Positions 15,779-25,105 are shown, numbered from the stretch's first letter. The stretch is DNA of 41,693 bases from Dermatophilaceae bacterium (GCA_014377705.1 JACMPC010000096.1:1-41693); one strand, 5' to 3'. The notes: generated from the letters alone by a model not told the origin. Translations and numbers: made by a program.

Positions 15779-15844
15779 TCGGCAGCTGGATCTCCAGCGC
15801 CTGCCACAGTGCGGGGACGGCCCGGCGGCTGGATACCGGGTGGC

Positions 15845-17308
15845 TTATCTGCCCAGAAGGTGGTCGACGGCCTCGACCGCGGTCCACCCACCGGGCATCT
15901 CCGCCAGCATCTGGGCCACGCCTTCCAGGTCCGCACCCAGCGTGACGATCGGCGGCTCGCTGTAGCCGTCCCGGCGATCCTGGCCCAGCCCGACACCGGC
16001 CGTCAGTCCGTTGCACAGGCACTTGCGCCCGACGGTGGCCTCGAGGTCACCGCCCTTCTTGAGGTACATGTGCACCGGCTCGGCCGGACAGCGGTAGCCG
16101 AGGTTGCCCGGTTCACGCTCATAGGCGGTGCGAAGGTAGCTCAGGTCGCACAGCCGCGGCCGGGCGGCATACACGTCCGCCTCGGACATGGTCCCCGGCA
16201 CGGTGGCGACCTTGAACGGGAAGCCGGTGGGTGAGGCCAGCGGGTCGGTGCGGACCTTGAGCGCTCCGGCGCCCAGGTCGCTGATCAGCTCCTTGCGGAT
16301 GGCGGGATCGAGCCCGGACTCCTCACACAGCGCGAACAGCGTGCCCACCTGAACCCCTGCGGCACCGGCCTCGCGAGCCTGGGCGACCTGGGCAGCGGTG
16401 GAGTACCCGCCGGCCAGCCAGAACGGCAGCCCGACCGCGGCAACCTTGGCCAGGTCCGCTTCGTCACGAGGACCGAACACCGGCTGCCCGTCGTCGTCCA
16501 GCACCGGACGCCCACGCGCGGGGGCGTTGTGCCCGCCGGCCCGGGGACCCTCGACGACGAAGCCGTCCGGACGGGTCGAGTCGTCCCGGGCCAGGTAGGC
16601 GGCCAGCACGTGGGCGGACACGATGGCCAGGAACCTAGGCCGCAGCAGAGGAGCGAGCCCGCCCCCGGTGAGGGCTTCGGGATCCAGGCCGACGGCGTAG
16701 TCGATCGTGGCGCCGGCAACGTCCAGGTCCAGCGAGCACGCCTGGTGCAGTGCCAGCTTGTTCAGCAGCTGAGGGATCTCCGCGGGGATGCCCGCCCCCA
16801 TCAGCACAAAATCGACGCCGCCCAGCATCGCGCCGTACGCGGCACTCGGCGTGGCCATCTGGAGCTTCTCCAGGAAGTTGATCCCCACCAGGCCGTCATG
16901 GCCCTCCTTGGCCAGCCACACCTCGGCGTAGTTGGCCACGATCGAGAGCTCCAGACCCTCCACGGAGGTGGTCACGCCCAGTTTGGGGACGGGGTGGTAC
17001 GGCTGCCCGGGAGCCCGCCCGTCCTCGATGAAGTACCGGCTCAGCATCCGCTGCGCCATCGCCGGAACCGGGAACTGCTCCAGGGCTCGCCGGACATCGC
17101 CACCCTCGTCGCCGTCCTGCAGTCGGCGGGCGATCACCACGTCCAGGGCGGTGCCCGAGACCACGCCGAGCTGGCCCGCCTGCGCCACCGACCGCGCCAG
17201 CTGCCACGAGGAGACGGCCACACCCATCCCACCCTGGATGACCACCGGCAGACGGGTGTCAAGGGCTGGGGAAACGGCGGTCGGGCGAGTGCTGGGCGAC
17301 ACCGGCAT
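15845..17308 (-). CDS. Nitronate monooxygenase-like flavoprotein
   Basis: Members of this family are FMN TIM-barrel enzymes that oxidise alkyl nitronates or, in some branches, reduce quinones or act on enoyl-ACP. The 487-aa protein begins with the barrel signature LPVVIQGGMGVAVSSWQLAR and continues with LGVVSGTAL, GVDFVLMGAGIP, the phosphate-binding segments EGPRAGGHNAP and LAGGYSTAAQVAQAREAGA, GVQVGTLFAL, and a Cys-bearing tail (KCLCNGLTAGVGL). I chose the ATG at 17308 because GGAGG lies 8 nt upstream. An in-frame ATG at 17323 would put that GGAGG inside the gene. A perfect inverted repeat just upstream marks it as regulated. The exact substrate is not determined, and a fatty-acid-linked role is possible. 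Confidence 0.82.
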   Translation of the reverse strand: MPVSPSTRPTAVSPALDTRLPVVIQGGMGVAVSSWQLARSVAQAGQLGVVSGTALDVVIARRLQDGDEGGDVRRALEQFPVPAMAQRMLSRYFIEDGRAPGQPYHPVPKLGVTTSVEGLELSIVANYAEVWLAKEGHDGLVGINFLEKLQMATPSAAYGAMLGGVDFVLMGAGIPAEIPQLLNKLALHQACSLDLDVAGATIDYAVGLDPEALTGGGLAPLLRPRFLAIVSAHVLAAYLARDDSTRPDGFVVEGPRAGGHNAPARGRPVLDDDGQPVFGPRDEADLAKVAAVGLPFWLAGGYSTAAQVAQAREAGAAGVQVGTLFALCEESGLDPAIRKELISDLGAGALKVRTDPLASPTGFPFKVATVPGTMSEADVYAARPRLCDLSYLRTAYEREPGNLGYRCPAEPVHMYLKKGGDLEATVGRKCLCNGLTAGVGLGQDRRDGYSEPPIVTLGADLEGVAQMLAEMPGGWTAVEAVDHLLGR

Positions 17309-17335
17309 GGGCAGAACCTCCATCTTACGGAAACG

Positions 17336-17357
17336 TAACCTACGATACCGTAGGTTA
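17336..17357. promoter_or_regulatory. 9-4-9 inverted-repeat operator upstream of the NMO-like gene
   Basis: TAACCTACG-ATAC-CGTAGGTTA is a perfect inverted repeat about 28 nt before the chosen start and overlaps a TAGGTT -10-like element. The shape suits a TetR-family repressor, but no regulator gene lies next to it, so the cognate protein must be encoded elsewhere. Confidence 0.7.
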
Positions 17358-17620
17358 ACACGGGAAGATGTGCCACCGGGCGGGACCAACGTCGCCTGCC
17401 ATGGGTCCCCGACACCTGTGCTGCCCGGCGCTGGGAAGTCCTGCCCGGCCATAGCAATATCGTCCACCTGTTGACGGGCGTTCACCTGGCGGGACTGGCA
17501 CGGAATCGCGGCTCTTGGACCGGCCATGTCAGCAGAGCCTCGTCTTCCCCGCGTCGTCAATGATGACCTTGCGCCCGGTCCGCCCGCCCCGGTTGCCGAC
17601 GTCTGAGCCAGCTCGAACGT
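17358..17620. other. Intergenic region without a recognised gene
   Basis: About 260 nt lie between the NMO-like operator and the end of the phosphatase gene. I see no plausible coding sequence, RNA gene or repeat here. It presumably contains promoter sequence for the NMO-like gene. Confidence 0.5.
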
Positions 17621-18730
17621 TCAGCTTCGCCAGATCAGCACCACGGCCCTGTCGTCGGTCTGTCCGGCCAGCGAGGCGGCGCAGATCCGTGATGCCCCAC
17701 CGGAAAAACCCTGAGGCACCAGGCGCTCCGCTGCTCCCAGCATCCGGTCGATGCCCACCGTCAGGTCACGGTTCCGGGTCTCGATGACCCCGTCGGTGTA
17801 GAGCAGCAACGCATCACCACGGCACAGCTGACCCTGCGAACGCGGGAAGTCCGGACCCCGCAGGACGCCGAGCAGCGGACCGTTCTGTGCATTCAGAACC
17901 TGCCACTGGCCGGAGCCTGCCCAGAACTTCACCGCCGGCGGGTGCCCGGCCCCGCCCACGGAGAACCGGCCGGTATCCAGCTCCAGCGCCACGTGGATCG
18001 CCGTGGCGAACCCCTCGTCCCAGTTCTGCCGCAGCAGATAGGAGTTCGCCGCACCCAGCAGGCTATCGCTGGCAATCGCACCCAGCAGGCTGCCGAAGGC
18101 CCCCGACAGGAGCAGCGCCCGGGTCCCGGCCTCCAGGCCCTTGCCCGAGATGTCCACCAGGGCTATCTCAAGCTGGTCCCCGGTATCCGAGAGCTTGGCC
18201 ACCGCGAAGTCGCCGGAGAACGGCGCGCCGTAGGCCGACTCGACATCGACCTCCGCATGCCAGGGACCAGGCAGTGCCGGCAGCTCGCCCTGGACCCGGA
18301 TCTGGTCCCGCAGATCCACCAGCATCGACTCCGCCAGAGTCCCCTGGACACCAAGCCTGGCTCGGGAGAACGCCAGTACCGTGATGATGGCCGCCACCAG
18401 GACCGTCACGACGATGGAGCCGGACAGGAGGGGGGCGTCCCCCCGCAGGAACCACGCCGCACACGTGAGCAGGCCGGCGGTGGCCAGCAGGACGAGGACG
18501 AACCACCTCGGCGGCAGGAACAGCCCGCCCAGAACGAGCAGGGGGATGAAAGACGTCCACGGCACCTGATCTGGCCAGCGCACGATCACCAGGGCCAGCC
18601 CGGCGGACACCAGGATCAGTACCAGCGAGTCGACCAGCGGAGAGCCCTGCACGATGCCGCTGAACCGCCCGGACAGACGGTGCCTTCTGGGGCTGCGCCG
18701 ACGGCCGAACCGTCGCGCACGTATGGTCAC
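17621..18730 (-). CDS. Membrane-bound PP2C/SpoIIE-type serine phosphatase
   Basis: It is predicted to dephosphorylate serine/threonine targets, in this family often anti-sigma-factor antagonists. The 369-aa protein has an Arg-rich cytosolic N-terminus and four or so hydrophobic segments (VDSLVLILVSAGLALVIV; FIPLLVLGGLFLP; FVLVLLATAGLLTCAAWFL; IVVTVLVAAIITVLAF). A SpoIIE/RsbU-like catalytic domain follows with SGDFAVAKL, LVDISGKGLEAG, GGAGHPPAV and LLLYTDGVIETRN, the metal-binding Asp and Gly signatures of the family. No sensor domain is seen beyond the membrane part. The GTG start at 18730 is uncertain because no good Shine-Dalgarno is visible. The partner is not in the window. Confidence 0.88.
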   Translation of the reverse strand: MTIRARRFGRRRSPRRHRLSGRFSGIVQGSPLVDSLVLILVSAGLALVIVRWPDQVPWTSFIPLLVLGGLFLPPRWFVLVLLATAGLLTCAAWFLRGDAPLLSGSIVVTVLVAAIITVLAFSRARLGVQGTLAESMLVDLRDQIRVQGELPALPGPWHAEVDVESAYGAPFSGDFAVAKLSDTGDQLEIALVDISGKGLEAGTRALLLSGAFGSLLGAIASDSLLGAANSYLLRQNWDEGFATAIHVALELDTGRFSVGGAGHPPAVKFWAGSGQWQVLNAQNGPLLGVLRGPDFPRSQGQLCRGDALLLYTDGVIETRNRDLTVGIDRMLGAAERLVPQGFSGGASRICAASLAGQTDDRAVVLIWRS

Positions 18731-18818
18731 GGTTCGCACTGTACTTCGTGCGCCCTGAAAACCCCGGGAACAGGCCCTGACACCCCGTGCGCGCCCGCTC
18801 GCCCGGTCCGGCTGGCTT

Positions 18819-19298
18819 CTAGCCCTCCGCCGCCGGGACCGGCGGCAGCTCACCGTTCTCCTCGTAGCGCTCGACCATCGCCAGGCGCCGGGCATGCCGG
18901 TCGTCACCGCTGAAGGCCGTCGTCAGGAAGGCCTCGACCATTGCCCGGGCCTCGTCGTCCGTGTTCATCCGTGAACCGATCGACAGGACCTGGGCGTTGT
19001 TGTGGGTCCGCGCCAGCTCGGCGAGCTCGACGTTGTACGCCAGCGCGGCCCGGATCCCCCGGACCTTGTTCGCCGCCATCTGCTCGCCGTTGCCAGACCC
19101 GCCCAGCACGATGCCGAAGGCTCCGAGGTCACCGGACACGGCCTCCGCGGCACGCAGCACCGCCACCGGATAGTCGTCCTGCGGGTCGAGGTACTCGGGC
19201 CCGTGGTCGATCACGTCATACCCCTTTGCCTGCAGGAAGGTCACCAGGGTGCACTTCAGGTCGTATGCCGCGTGGTCGCCGCCGATATGAACGCGCAT
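18819..19298 (-). CDS. rpiB: Ribose-5-phosphate isomerase B
   Basis: It interconverts ribose-5-phosphate and ribulose-5-phosphate in the pentose phosphate pathway. The 159-aa protein begins MRVHIGGDHAAYDLK, as RpiB does, with the phosphate/base loop VLGGSGNGEQMAANKV and ARTHNNAQVLSIGSR. The E. coli-type active-site Cys is absent here: the loop has Ser, with Glu nearby, as in the mycobacterial type that uses Glu as base. The start has GAGGAG upstream (TTGAGGAGCCCCACCCATG). The 5' leader contains a pyrimidine-rich 8-bp microsatellite. The order rpiB-Rv2466c-pepN matches M. tuberculosis. Confidence 0.96.
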   Translation of the reverse strand: MRVHIGGDHAAYDLKCTLVTFLQAKGYDVIDHGPEYLDPQDDYPVAVLRAAEAVSGDLGAFGIVLGGSGNGEQMAANKVRGIRAALAYNVELAELARTHNNAQVLSIGSRMNTDDEARAMVEAFLTTAFSGDDRHARRLAMVERYEENGELPPVPAAEG

Positions 19299-19330
19299 GG
19301 GTGGGGCTCCTCAAGTTGAGCAACAGGCTG

Positions 19331-19362
19331 GAAGAACAGAAGAACAGAAGAACAGAAGAACG
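19331..19362. repeat. 8-bp microsatellite in the rpiB leader
   Basis: Three exact GAAGAACA units and a fourth with a final change are followed by a purine-rich stretch. In the rpiB transcript this is a pyrimidine-rich UTR of about 50 nt. Length variation could alter spacing or expression. Confidence 0.9.
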
Positions 19363-19388
19363 GAAGGAAAAGAGGAGGAACGGAGGGA

Positions 19389-19997
19389 TCAGCTGAAGTC
19401 GGGGCTCGCGCTGCGAGTCCGTTTGAGCTCGAAGAACCCCGGCGTGCCGCTCATCAGCACCCAACCGTCCCAGAGCCTGCCGGCCGCCTCACCTCTGGGC
19501 GCGGGGGTGACCACCGGCCCGAAGAAGGCGGACCCATCTATCGCGATCACGGGCGTGCCGACCTCCTCGCCCACCAGGGCGATGGCACGGTGATGACTGG
19601 CCCGCACCTCGTCATCGACCTCGCCGGAGGTGGCGTATCGCAGCAGCTCCGCCGGCAGGCCGACCTGCTTCAGAGCCGCGGCGATGACCTGGAGGTAGTC
19701 CTCCTCGCCTCCGAGGTGGATCCGCGTGCCCATCGCGTCGAAGAGCGGCTTGACGACCTCGGGCCCGTGATCGCGACCGGCGCCGACGATGACCCGGACC
19801 GGGCCCCAGGCGCGCTCCATCCTGGCGACATACTCGGCAGACATCTCCCGGCCCTCGTTGAGGACGGCCAGGCTCATCACCGACCAGGTGACCTCAACGT
19901 CGCGCACCTGCTCGACTTCCATCAGCCAGCGCGACGTCAGCCACACCCAGGGGCAGATCGGGTCGAACCACATCTCCACGGAAGCCTTGGCAGTCAT
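19389..19997 (-). CDS. Rv2466c-like DsbA-family (mycothiol-associated) oxidoreductase
   Basis: This 202-aa thioredoxin-fold protein with a helical insertion starts TAKASVEMWFDPICPWVWLTSRW after the initiator Met. It is related to the mycothiol-dependent nitroreductase Rv2466c, whose active site is CPWC. Here the second Cys is replaced by Val (CPWVW), so it is a monothiol version. It would have to rely on mycothiol or another thiol for resolution, or act as a transferase. Other motifs are GRDHGPEVVKPLFDAMGTRIH, VGTPVIAIDGSAFFGPV (cis-Pro region) and RLWDGWVLM. I chose the ATG at 19997 because AGGA lies 8 nt upstream. It is divergent from pepN, as in M. tuberculosis. Confidence 0.88.
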   Translation of the reverse strand: MTAKASVEMWFDPICPWVWLTSRWLMEVEQVRDVEVTWSVMSLAVLNEGREMSAEYVARMERAWGPVRVIVGAGRDHGPEVVKPLFDAMGTRIHLGGEEDYLQVIAAALKQVGLPAELLRYATSGEVDDEVRASHHRAIALVGEEVGTPVIAIDGSAFFGPVVTPAPRGEAAGRLWDGWVLMSGTPGFFELKRTRSASPDFS

Positions 19998-20114
19998 GCG
20001 GTCCATCCTGCCAGCCACGGCGATCGCCGTTGAATGACGGTGACCGACACGGTCCAGGTCAGCCGTGTGAAGATGAACAGGACCCAATGACGCGTCCCCA
20101 CAGGAGATGACCCC

Positions 20115-22703
20115 GTGCCCGGCAAGAACCTGACTCGCGATGAAGCCCGCGAACGCGCTGACCTGTTGTCGGTGTCGACCTACGACGTGGCCCTCGACCT
20201 CACGACCGGAACCACAAACTTCCGGACCCGGTCCACCGTCGACTTCACATCCTTCCAGGAGGGTGCCGGCACCTTCATCGACCTCATCGCGGCGTCAGTC
20301 GAGCAGATCACCCTCAACGGCGAGTCGCTCGACCCCGCAACGCACTTCGACGGCGTGCGGGTCGACCTCCCCGGGCTGAGGGCAGGCGTCAACACCCTCA
20401 TTATCGATGCGACCGGCGTCTACATGAACACCGGCGAGGGCCTGCACCGCTTCGTCGACCCGGTCGATGAAGAGGTCTACCTGTACACGCAGTTCGAGGT
20501 CGCCGACTGCCGGCGCATGTTCGCCGTGTTCGAGCAGCCCGACCTCAAGGCCACCTTCGCGTTCACGATCACCGCGCCGGCACACTGGCAGGTCGTCTCC
20601 AACGAGCCCACCCCCGCACCCGCTCCGGTCACCGACGTGGTAGCCGGCGACCCCGGCAGCGCTTCCGCAACCGTGCCCAGCGCAACCTGGAGGTTCGCGC
20701 CGACACCGAGCATGTCCTGCTACATCACCGCGCTGATCGCCGGGCCGTATGACGTGGTGCGCGACCAGGTGCAGACCCGCAACGGCTCCGTGCCCCTGGG
20801 CATCCTGTGCCGCAAGTCCCTGTCACCGCACCTGGACGCGGAGAACATCTTCGACTGCACCAAGCGCGGATTCACCTTCTACGAGAAGGAGTTCGACTGC
20901 GCGTACCCGTTCACCAAGTACGACCAGATCTTCACCCCGGAATACAACATGGGCGCGATGGAGAACGCCGGGGCGGTGACCTACAACGAGATGTATGTGT
21001 TCCGGGCCAAGGTCACCGAGGCGATCATCGAGCGACGGGCGCTGACGATCCTGCATGAGCTGGCCCACATGTGGTTCGGCAACCTGGTCACCATGCAGTG
21101 GTGGAACGACCTGTGGCTCAACGAGTCCTTCGCGGAGTGGGCCTCGACGACGTGCCAGGCCGAGGCAACCCGGTGGGAGACCGCCTGGACCACCTTCGGC
21201 ACCGCCGAGAAGGCCTGGGCCTACCAGCAGGACCAGCTGTCCTCGACCCACCCGATCGTCGCCGACATCCGGGACCTTGAGGACGTCGAGGTCAACTTCG
21301 ACGGCATCACCTACGCCAAGGGAGCCTCGGTGCTCAAGCAGCTCGTGGCCTATGTCGGCCGGGAGCCGTTCACGGCGGGGATTCGCGAGTACTTCTCCGC
21401 CCACGCCTGGTCGAACACCACGCTGGCAGAGCTGCTGGACCACCTCGTGCGGGCCTCCGGCCGGGACCTGCACGCCTGGTCGAAGCTGTGGCTGGAGACC
21501 GCGGGCGTGAACACGCTGAGCCTGGCGGTCACCACCGACGCCCAGGACACCATCACCTCGGCCGTGATCACCCAGACCGCCGTCGAGGCGTTCCCGACCC
21601 TTCGTCCGCACACGCTGGCGGTCGGCAGCTACTCCGCGTCCGGCGACCGGATCGAGCGGGTCAACCGGATCGAGCTGGACATCGACGGGGAGCGCACGGA
21701 GGTGCCGGCACTGGTCGGGCAGCAGCGGCCGGACCTCCTGCTGGTCAACGACGACGACCTGACCTACGCCAAGATCCGCCTCGACGAACGCTCGATGGCC
21801 ACGGTTCTGGCCAACCCGCGCGGGTTCGCCGACAGCCTGCCCCGCGCCCTGGTGCTGGGTGCGGCCTGGGACATGACCCGCGACGCGCAGATGTCGGCGC
21901 GCGACTTCTGCGACCTGGTGCTGAGCACCCTCCCCGGCGAGCGGGACTCCACTCTGCTGCGGGTGCTGCTGGCCCAGCTGCAGGGTGCAGCCAGGCTGTA
22001 CGTCGCCCCGGCACACCGCGCCGGGAATCTCGCCTCGCTGACCGCACGCCTGCGTGAGCTGGCCACCGCGGCCGCCCCCGGCAGCGACGCGCAGCTCCAG
22101 CTGGTCAGCGCGTTCGCCGGCTATGCCCAGCGGGACCAGGATGTGATCTGGGTGCGCCGGCTGCTGGAGGGCACCGCCGAGCTCGACGGCCTGGCGATCG
22201 ACACCGAGATGCGCTGGACCCTGCTCACCAGCCTGGCCACGGCCGGCGCCGCAGCCGAGAGCGAGATCGAGCTCGAGCTCCGGACGGACAACACCGCAAC
22301 GGGTCGCGAGCGCGCAGCCCGGGCGCTGGCCAGCCTGCCCACCATCGAGGCCAAGGCCAGTGCCTGGCGCAAGGTCATCGAGCAGGAGGGCCTGCCCAAC
22401 CAGACGATCGACGCCATCGCGCAGGGGTTCGTCAAGGTGCACGACACGGTATTGCTGGCGCCCTATGTCGAGAAGTACCACGCCATGCTCAGCACGCTGT
22501 GGGCCTCGCGCACCCACGCGATCGCCGAGTCCGTGGTCGAGGGCTTCTATCCGATGGCACTGGCCAGCCGTGGGCTGGTGGACGCCTCGCAGACCTGGCT
22601 GGACGCGAATCCCGACGCCACCGCTGCGCTGCGCCGGGTCGTGTCGGAGAACCGCGACGGCGTGACCCGGGCCCTGGCAGCCCAGCAGCGCGACGGAGCC
22701 TGA
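20115..22703 (+). CDS. pepN: Aminopeptidase N (M1 family)
   Basis: This zinc aminopeptidase removes N-terminal residues from peptides in the cytosol and probably trims products of Clp proteolysis. The 862-aa protein shows the exopeptidase motif GAMEN at 280-284 and the zinc site HELAH at 314-318 with its third ligand Glu337 in LNESFAEW. An N-terminal beta-saddle and a C-terminal helical domain complete the usual M1 length. The start is a GTG with AGGAG 8 nt upstream. A strong hairpin terminator follows the stop. It is divergent from the Rv2466c-like gene and convergent with malQ. Confidence 0.98.
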   Translation: MPGKNLTRDEARERADLLSVSTYDVALDLTTGTTNFRTRSTVDFTSFQEGAGTFIDLIAASVEQITLNGESLDPATHFDGVRVDLPGLRAGVNTLIIDATGVYMNTGEGLHRFVDPVDEEVYLYTQFEVADCRRMFAVFEQPDLKATFAFTITAPAHWQVVSNEPTPAPAPVTDVVAGDPGSASATVPSATWRFAPTPSMSCYITALIAGPYDVVRDQVQTRNGSVPLGILCRKSLSPHLDAENIFDCTKRGFTFYEKEFDCAYPFTKYDQIFTPEYNMGAMENAGAVTYNEMYVFRAKVTEAIIERRALTILHELAHMWFGNLVTMQWWNDLWLNESFAEWASTTCQAEATRWETAWTTFGTAEKAWAYQQDQLSSTHPIVADIRDLEDVEVNFDGITYAKGASVLKQLVAYVGREPFTAGIREYFSAHAWSNTTLAELLDHLVRASGRDLHAWSKLWLETAGVNTLSLAVTTDAQDTITSAVITQTAVEAFPTLRPHTLAVGSYSASGDRIERVNRIELDIDGERTEVPALVGQQRPDLLLVNDDDLTYAKIRLDERSMATVLANPRGFADSLPRALVLGAAWDMTRDAQMSARDFCDLVLSTLPGERDSTLLRVLLAQLQGAARLYVAPAHRAGNLASLTARLRELATAAAPGSDAQLQLVSAFAGYAQRDQDVIWVRRLLEGTAELDGLAIDTEMRWTLLTSLATAGAAAESEIELELRTDNTATGRERAARALASLPTIEAKASAWRKVIEQEGLPNQTIDAIAQGFVKVHDTVLLAPYVEKYHAMLSTLWASRTHAIAESVVEGFYPMALASRGLVDASQTWLDANPDATAALRRVVSENRDGVTRALAAQQRDGA

Positions 22704-22725
22704 CACAAGACTCGCGTCCAAGGTG

Positions 22726-22771
22726 AAGGCGAAGGATGGTGGTTGCCCGGACAACCGCGATCCTTCGCCTT
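22726..22771. terminator. Bidirectional terminator between pepN and malQ
   Basis: AAGGCGAAGGAT (22726-22737) pairs with ATCCTTCGCCTT (22760-22771), and an inner GGTTG pairs with CAACC. The stem is long and perfect. It stands between convergent genes and can work on both strands. Confidence 0.88.
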
Positions 22772-22833
22772 CCCGCGGTCAGCCCCGCCCCTACACAGAG
22801 CGTTTGGCCCCTGTCCGGCGTGGGGTGTAGGCC

Positions 22834-24954
22834 TCAGCGTTGGGCGACGCAGCGGGCCAGACGGCGGGCCCAGCGCGAGGCCATCAGGTCCTCCAGCAAG
22901 ACCGGCTTGCCGTCTGCCCCGGCCAGCGGGATCCGCCAGTTCGGGTACTCCTCGTCCGTTCCCGGCTGGTTCATCACCCGGTGGTCGCCGGTCAGGTCCG
23001 GAACGGCAACGCCCAGCAGCTTGGCTGGCGTCCAGGACAGGAACCGGTGCAGAGCCTCGACGACATCAGGCCCGGAGGCGCTCGGCTTGAGCAGCCCGCG
23101 CTCCACGAGCATGTCGAGGACCTCCTGGCGAGCCGCCTCGTCCAGCTGACGCTCCTGCTCGACGGGACGGGTGAGCAGACCGAGATCGTGCCGCAGGTCG
23201 ATGTGCTCACCGGCCAGGTAGCCGGCGGTCGGCGGCAGGTCATGGGTGGTCACCGTGGCCAGGCACAGCTCACGATAGGCCTCGGCGGGCAGGGACCTCC
23301 CCTGTGAGTCCTTCTCGAACCACAGGATCGAGGTGCCGAGGATGCCTCGCTCGCGCAGGTAGTCCCGCACCCACGGCTCGACCACGCCGAGATCCTCGCC
23401 GACCACCAGCGCGCCCGCGCGATGCGCTTCGAGAGCGAGGATGCCGATCAGGGCCTCGTGGTCGTAGCGGACGTACGTGCCCTCGCTGGCGGGCAGGCCC
23501 GCTGGCACCCACCACAGCCGGAAGAGCCCGATGACGTGGTCGATCCTGATGCCACCGGCATGGCGCAGGACAGCGCGCAGCATGTCCCGGTACGGCGCGT
23601 AGCCGAGCTCCTCGAGCCGGTCCGGCCGCCACGGCGGCTGGCTCCAGTTCTGGCCGAGCTGGTTGTACTGGTCCGGCGGTGCCCCGACGGTGACCTTGCG
23701 CGCGAGGGCATCGGCCAGGCCCCAGGCGTCGGCGCCCTCGGGATGGACGCCCACGGCGAGGTCGTGAACGACCCCGATCGACATACCGGCTTCCCTGGCC
23801 TGGCGCTGGACAGCCGCGATCTGCTCGTCGACGATCCACTGAAGCCAGCGATAGAACTCCACCTGCTCGCCGATCTGGTCGCGCAACGACTCGACCATGG
23901 GGCTGCCCGGGTGCTGCAGCTCCTCGGGCCACTCGCCCCACGGCAGCCCGTGCTTCTCGGCCAGGGCGCACCAGGTGGCGAAGTCGAGCAGGCCCTGGCC
24001 CTCACGGTCACAGAAGGCGGCGAAGGCCCGCTCGCGCCGGGAAGAACGCGGCTGGTTGAAGACGGTGCGCAGTGCCGCGGCCTTGGCCGACCAGACCGCG
24101 TCACGGTCGATGGTGTCCGCGTCGTTCAAGGTCCGGGCATCATCCGCGTGCCACTCCATCAGCTGACGCTCCGCCGAGGACAGGTAACCCATCTCGGGGA
24201 TGTCCTCGACCCGGATATAGATCGGGTTGACGAAACGCCTTGACGTGGGCAGATACGGCGAGGGCTCCATCGGAGCCACCGGCTCCGCCGCGTGCAGCGG
24301 GTTCACCAGGACGAAGTCCGCGCTCAGGTCAGCCGCCGCCCACGCCATCATGTCGGCGAGGTCGGCGAGGTCGCCGATACCCCAGGACCGGCGGGACCGG
24401 ACGGAGTAGATCTGGCTCAGCAGGCCCCAGGCCCTCCGATGGCGCAGCGCGGGCGGCAGGGCCAGCACGGCCGGTGAGATCACCAGGTCGGACGCGAAGG
24501 TCTCCTCGCCGATCCGGGCGTGCAGCGTGTGCCAGCCCAGCGGCAGGTCACCCGCGATCTCGAAGGTCGCCTCCCCCGTGCGAGCGCCGTCGATGACCCG
24601 AGGATTGACGTAGTTGTCGACCTGACGGATCTCCCGGCGCGCGCCATCCTCCAGGACCGCCCACACCTGGACCAGATCGCCGTCGGACAGGTGCACGGGC
24701 ACCCACCTGCTCAAGCCCTGACGGCAGACGACTATCGGGGGCAGGGTCCGGCGCCAGGCCCGATCCGCCACCTGGTCCAGCGAGCTCGCGACTGCAGCCT
24801 CATCGGAGGTGTCCACGCCGAGAGCGGTCAGCACCGCTGAGATCGTGTGCGCGCTGACAATGACCTGGTTGCCCTGCCAGTCCCAGTACTCGGTGGCCAC
24901 CCCGGACACGCGGGCGAGCTCGGTGAGTGCAGGCGATGGTTCGGAACTCGGCAC
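22834..24954 (-). CDS. malQ: 4-alpha-glucanotransferase (amylomaltase)
   Basis: MalQ (GH77) moves alpha-1,4-glucan segments between maltodextrins in glycogen and maltose metabolism. The 706-aa protein has an actinobacterial N-terminal extension and the GH77 core: SPYLPTSRRFVNPIYI, GGIRIDHVIGLFRLWWVP with its catalytic Asp, GEDLGVVEPWVRDYL with the acid/base Glu, and TVTTHDLPPTAGYL. The start is GTG at 24954 with AAGAG 6 nt upstream. The near neighbour aglA (GH13) on the other strand suggests a shared place in alpha-glucan turnover, though the two genes are not one operon. Confidence 0.96.
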   Translation of the reverse strand: MPSSEPSPALTELARVSGVATEYWDWQGNQVIVSAHTISAVLTALGVDTSDEAAVASSLDQVADRAWRRTLPPIVVCRQGLSRWVPVHLSDGDLVQVWAVLEDGARREIRQVDNYVNPRVIDGARTGEATFEIAGDLPLGWHTLHARIGEETFASDLVISPAVLALPPALRHRRAWGLLSQIYSVRSRRSWGIGDLADLADMMAWAAADLSADFVLVNPLHAAEPVAPMEPSPYLPTSRRFVNPIYIRVEDIPEMGYLSSAERQLMEWHADDARTLNDADTIDRDAVWSAKAAALRTVFNQPRSSRRERAFAAFCDREGQGLLDFATWCALAEKHGLPWGEWPEELQHPGSPMVESLRDQIGEQVEFYRWLQWIVDEQIAAVQRQAREAGMSIGVVHDLAVGVHPEGADAWGLADALARKVTVGAPPDQYNQLGQNWSQPPWRPDRLEELGYAPYRDMLRAVLRHAGGIRIDHVIGLFRLWWVPAGLPASEGTYVRYDHEALIGILALEAHRAGALVVGEDLGVVEPWVRDYLRERGILGTSILWFEKDSQGRSLPAEAYRELCLATVTTHDLPPTAGYLAGEHIDLRHDLGLLTRPVEQERQLDEAARQEVLDMLVERGLLKPSASGPDVVEALHRFLSWTPAKLLGVAVPDLTGDHRVMNQPGTDEEYPNWRIPLAGADGKPVLLEDLMASRWARRLARCVAQR

Positions 24955-25105
24955 GTCAACTCTTTCGGAGGGCAGTGTTCGGCAGGGGTGGTTCTCGGGC
25001 AGCAGGGATCGGGCCGTTGCGTTCGGTCAGCATGGTGCGGTACGCAGCGAGTGTTTCACGAGTGGCCGTTTTAGATGCGGCCCACCTTTGGCGAGGATGG
25101 TTGGC

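Noticed and set aside
17309-17560. Longer reading of the nitronate monooxygenase-like gene
   Set aside because: It would translate the operator and has no similarity to the family; GGAGG marks the internal ATG.
20823-22754. 643-aa open frame opposite pepN
   Set aside because: Shadow of the pepN frame; composition is Gly/Val/Arg/His-biased and no family is recognised.
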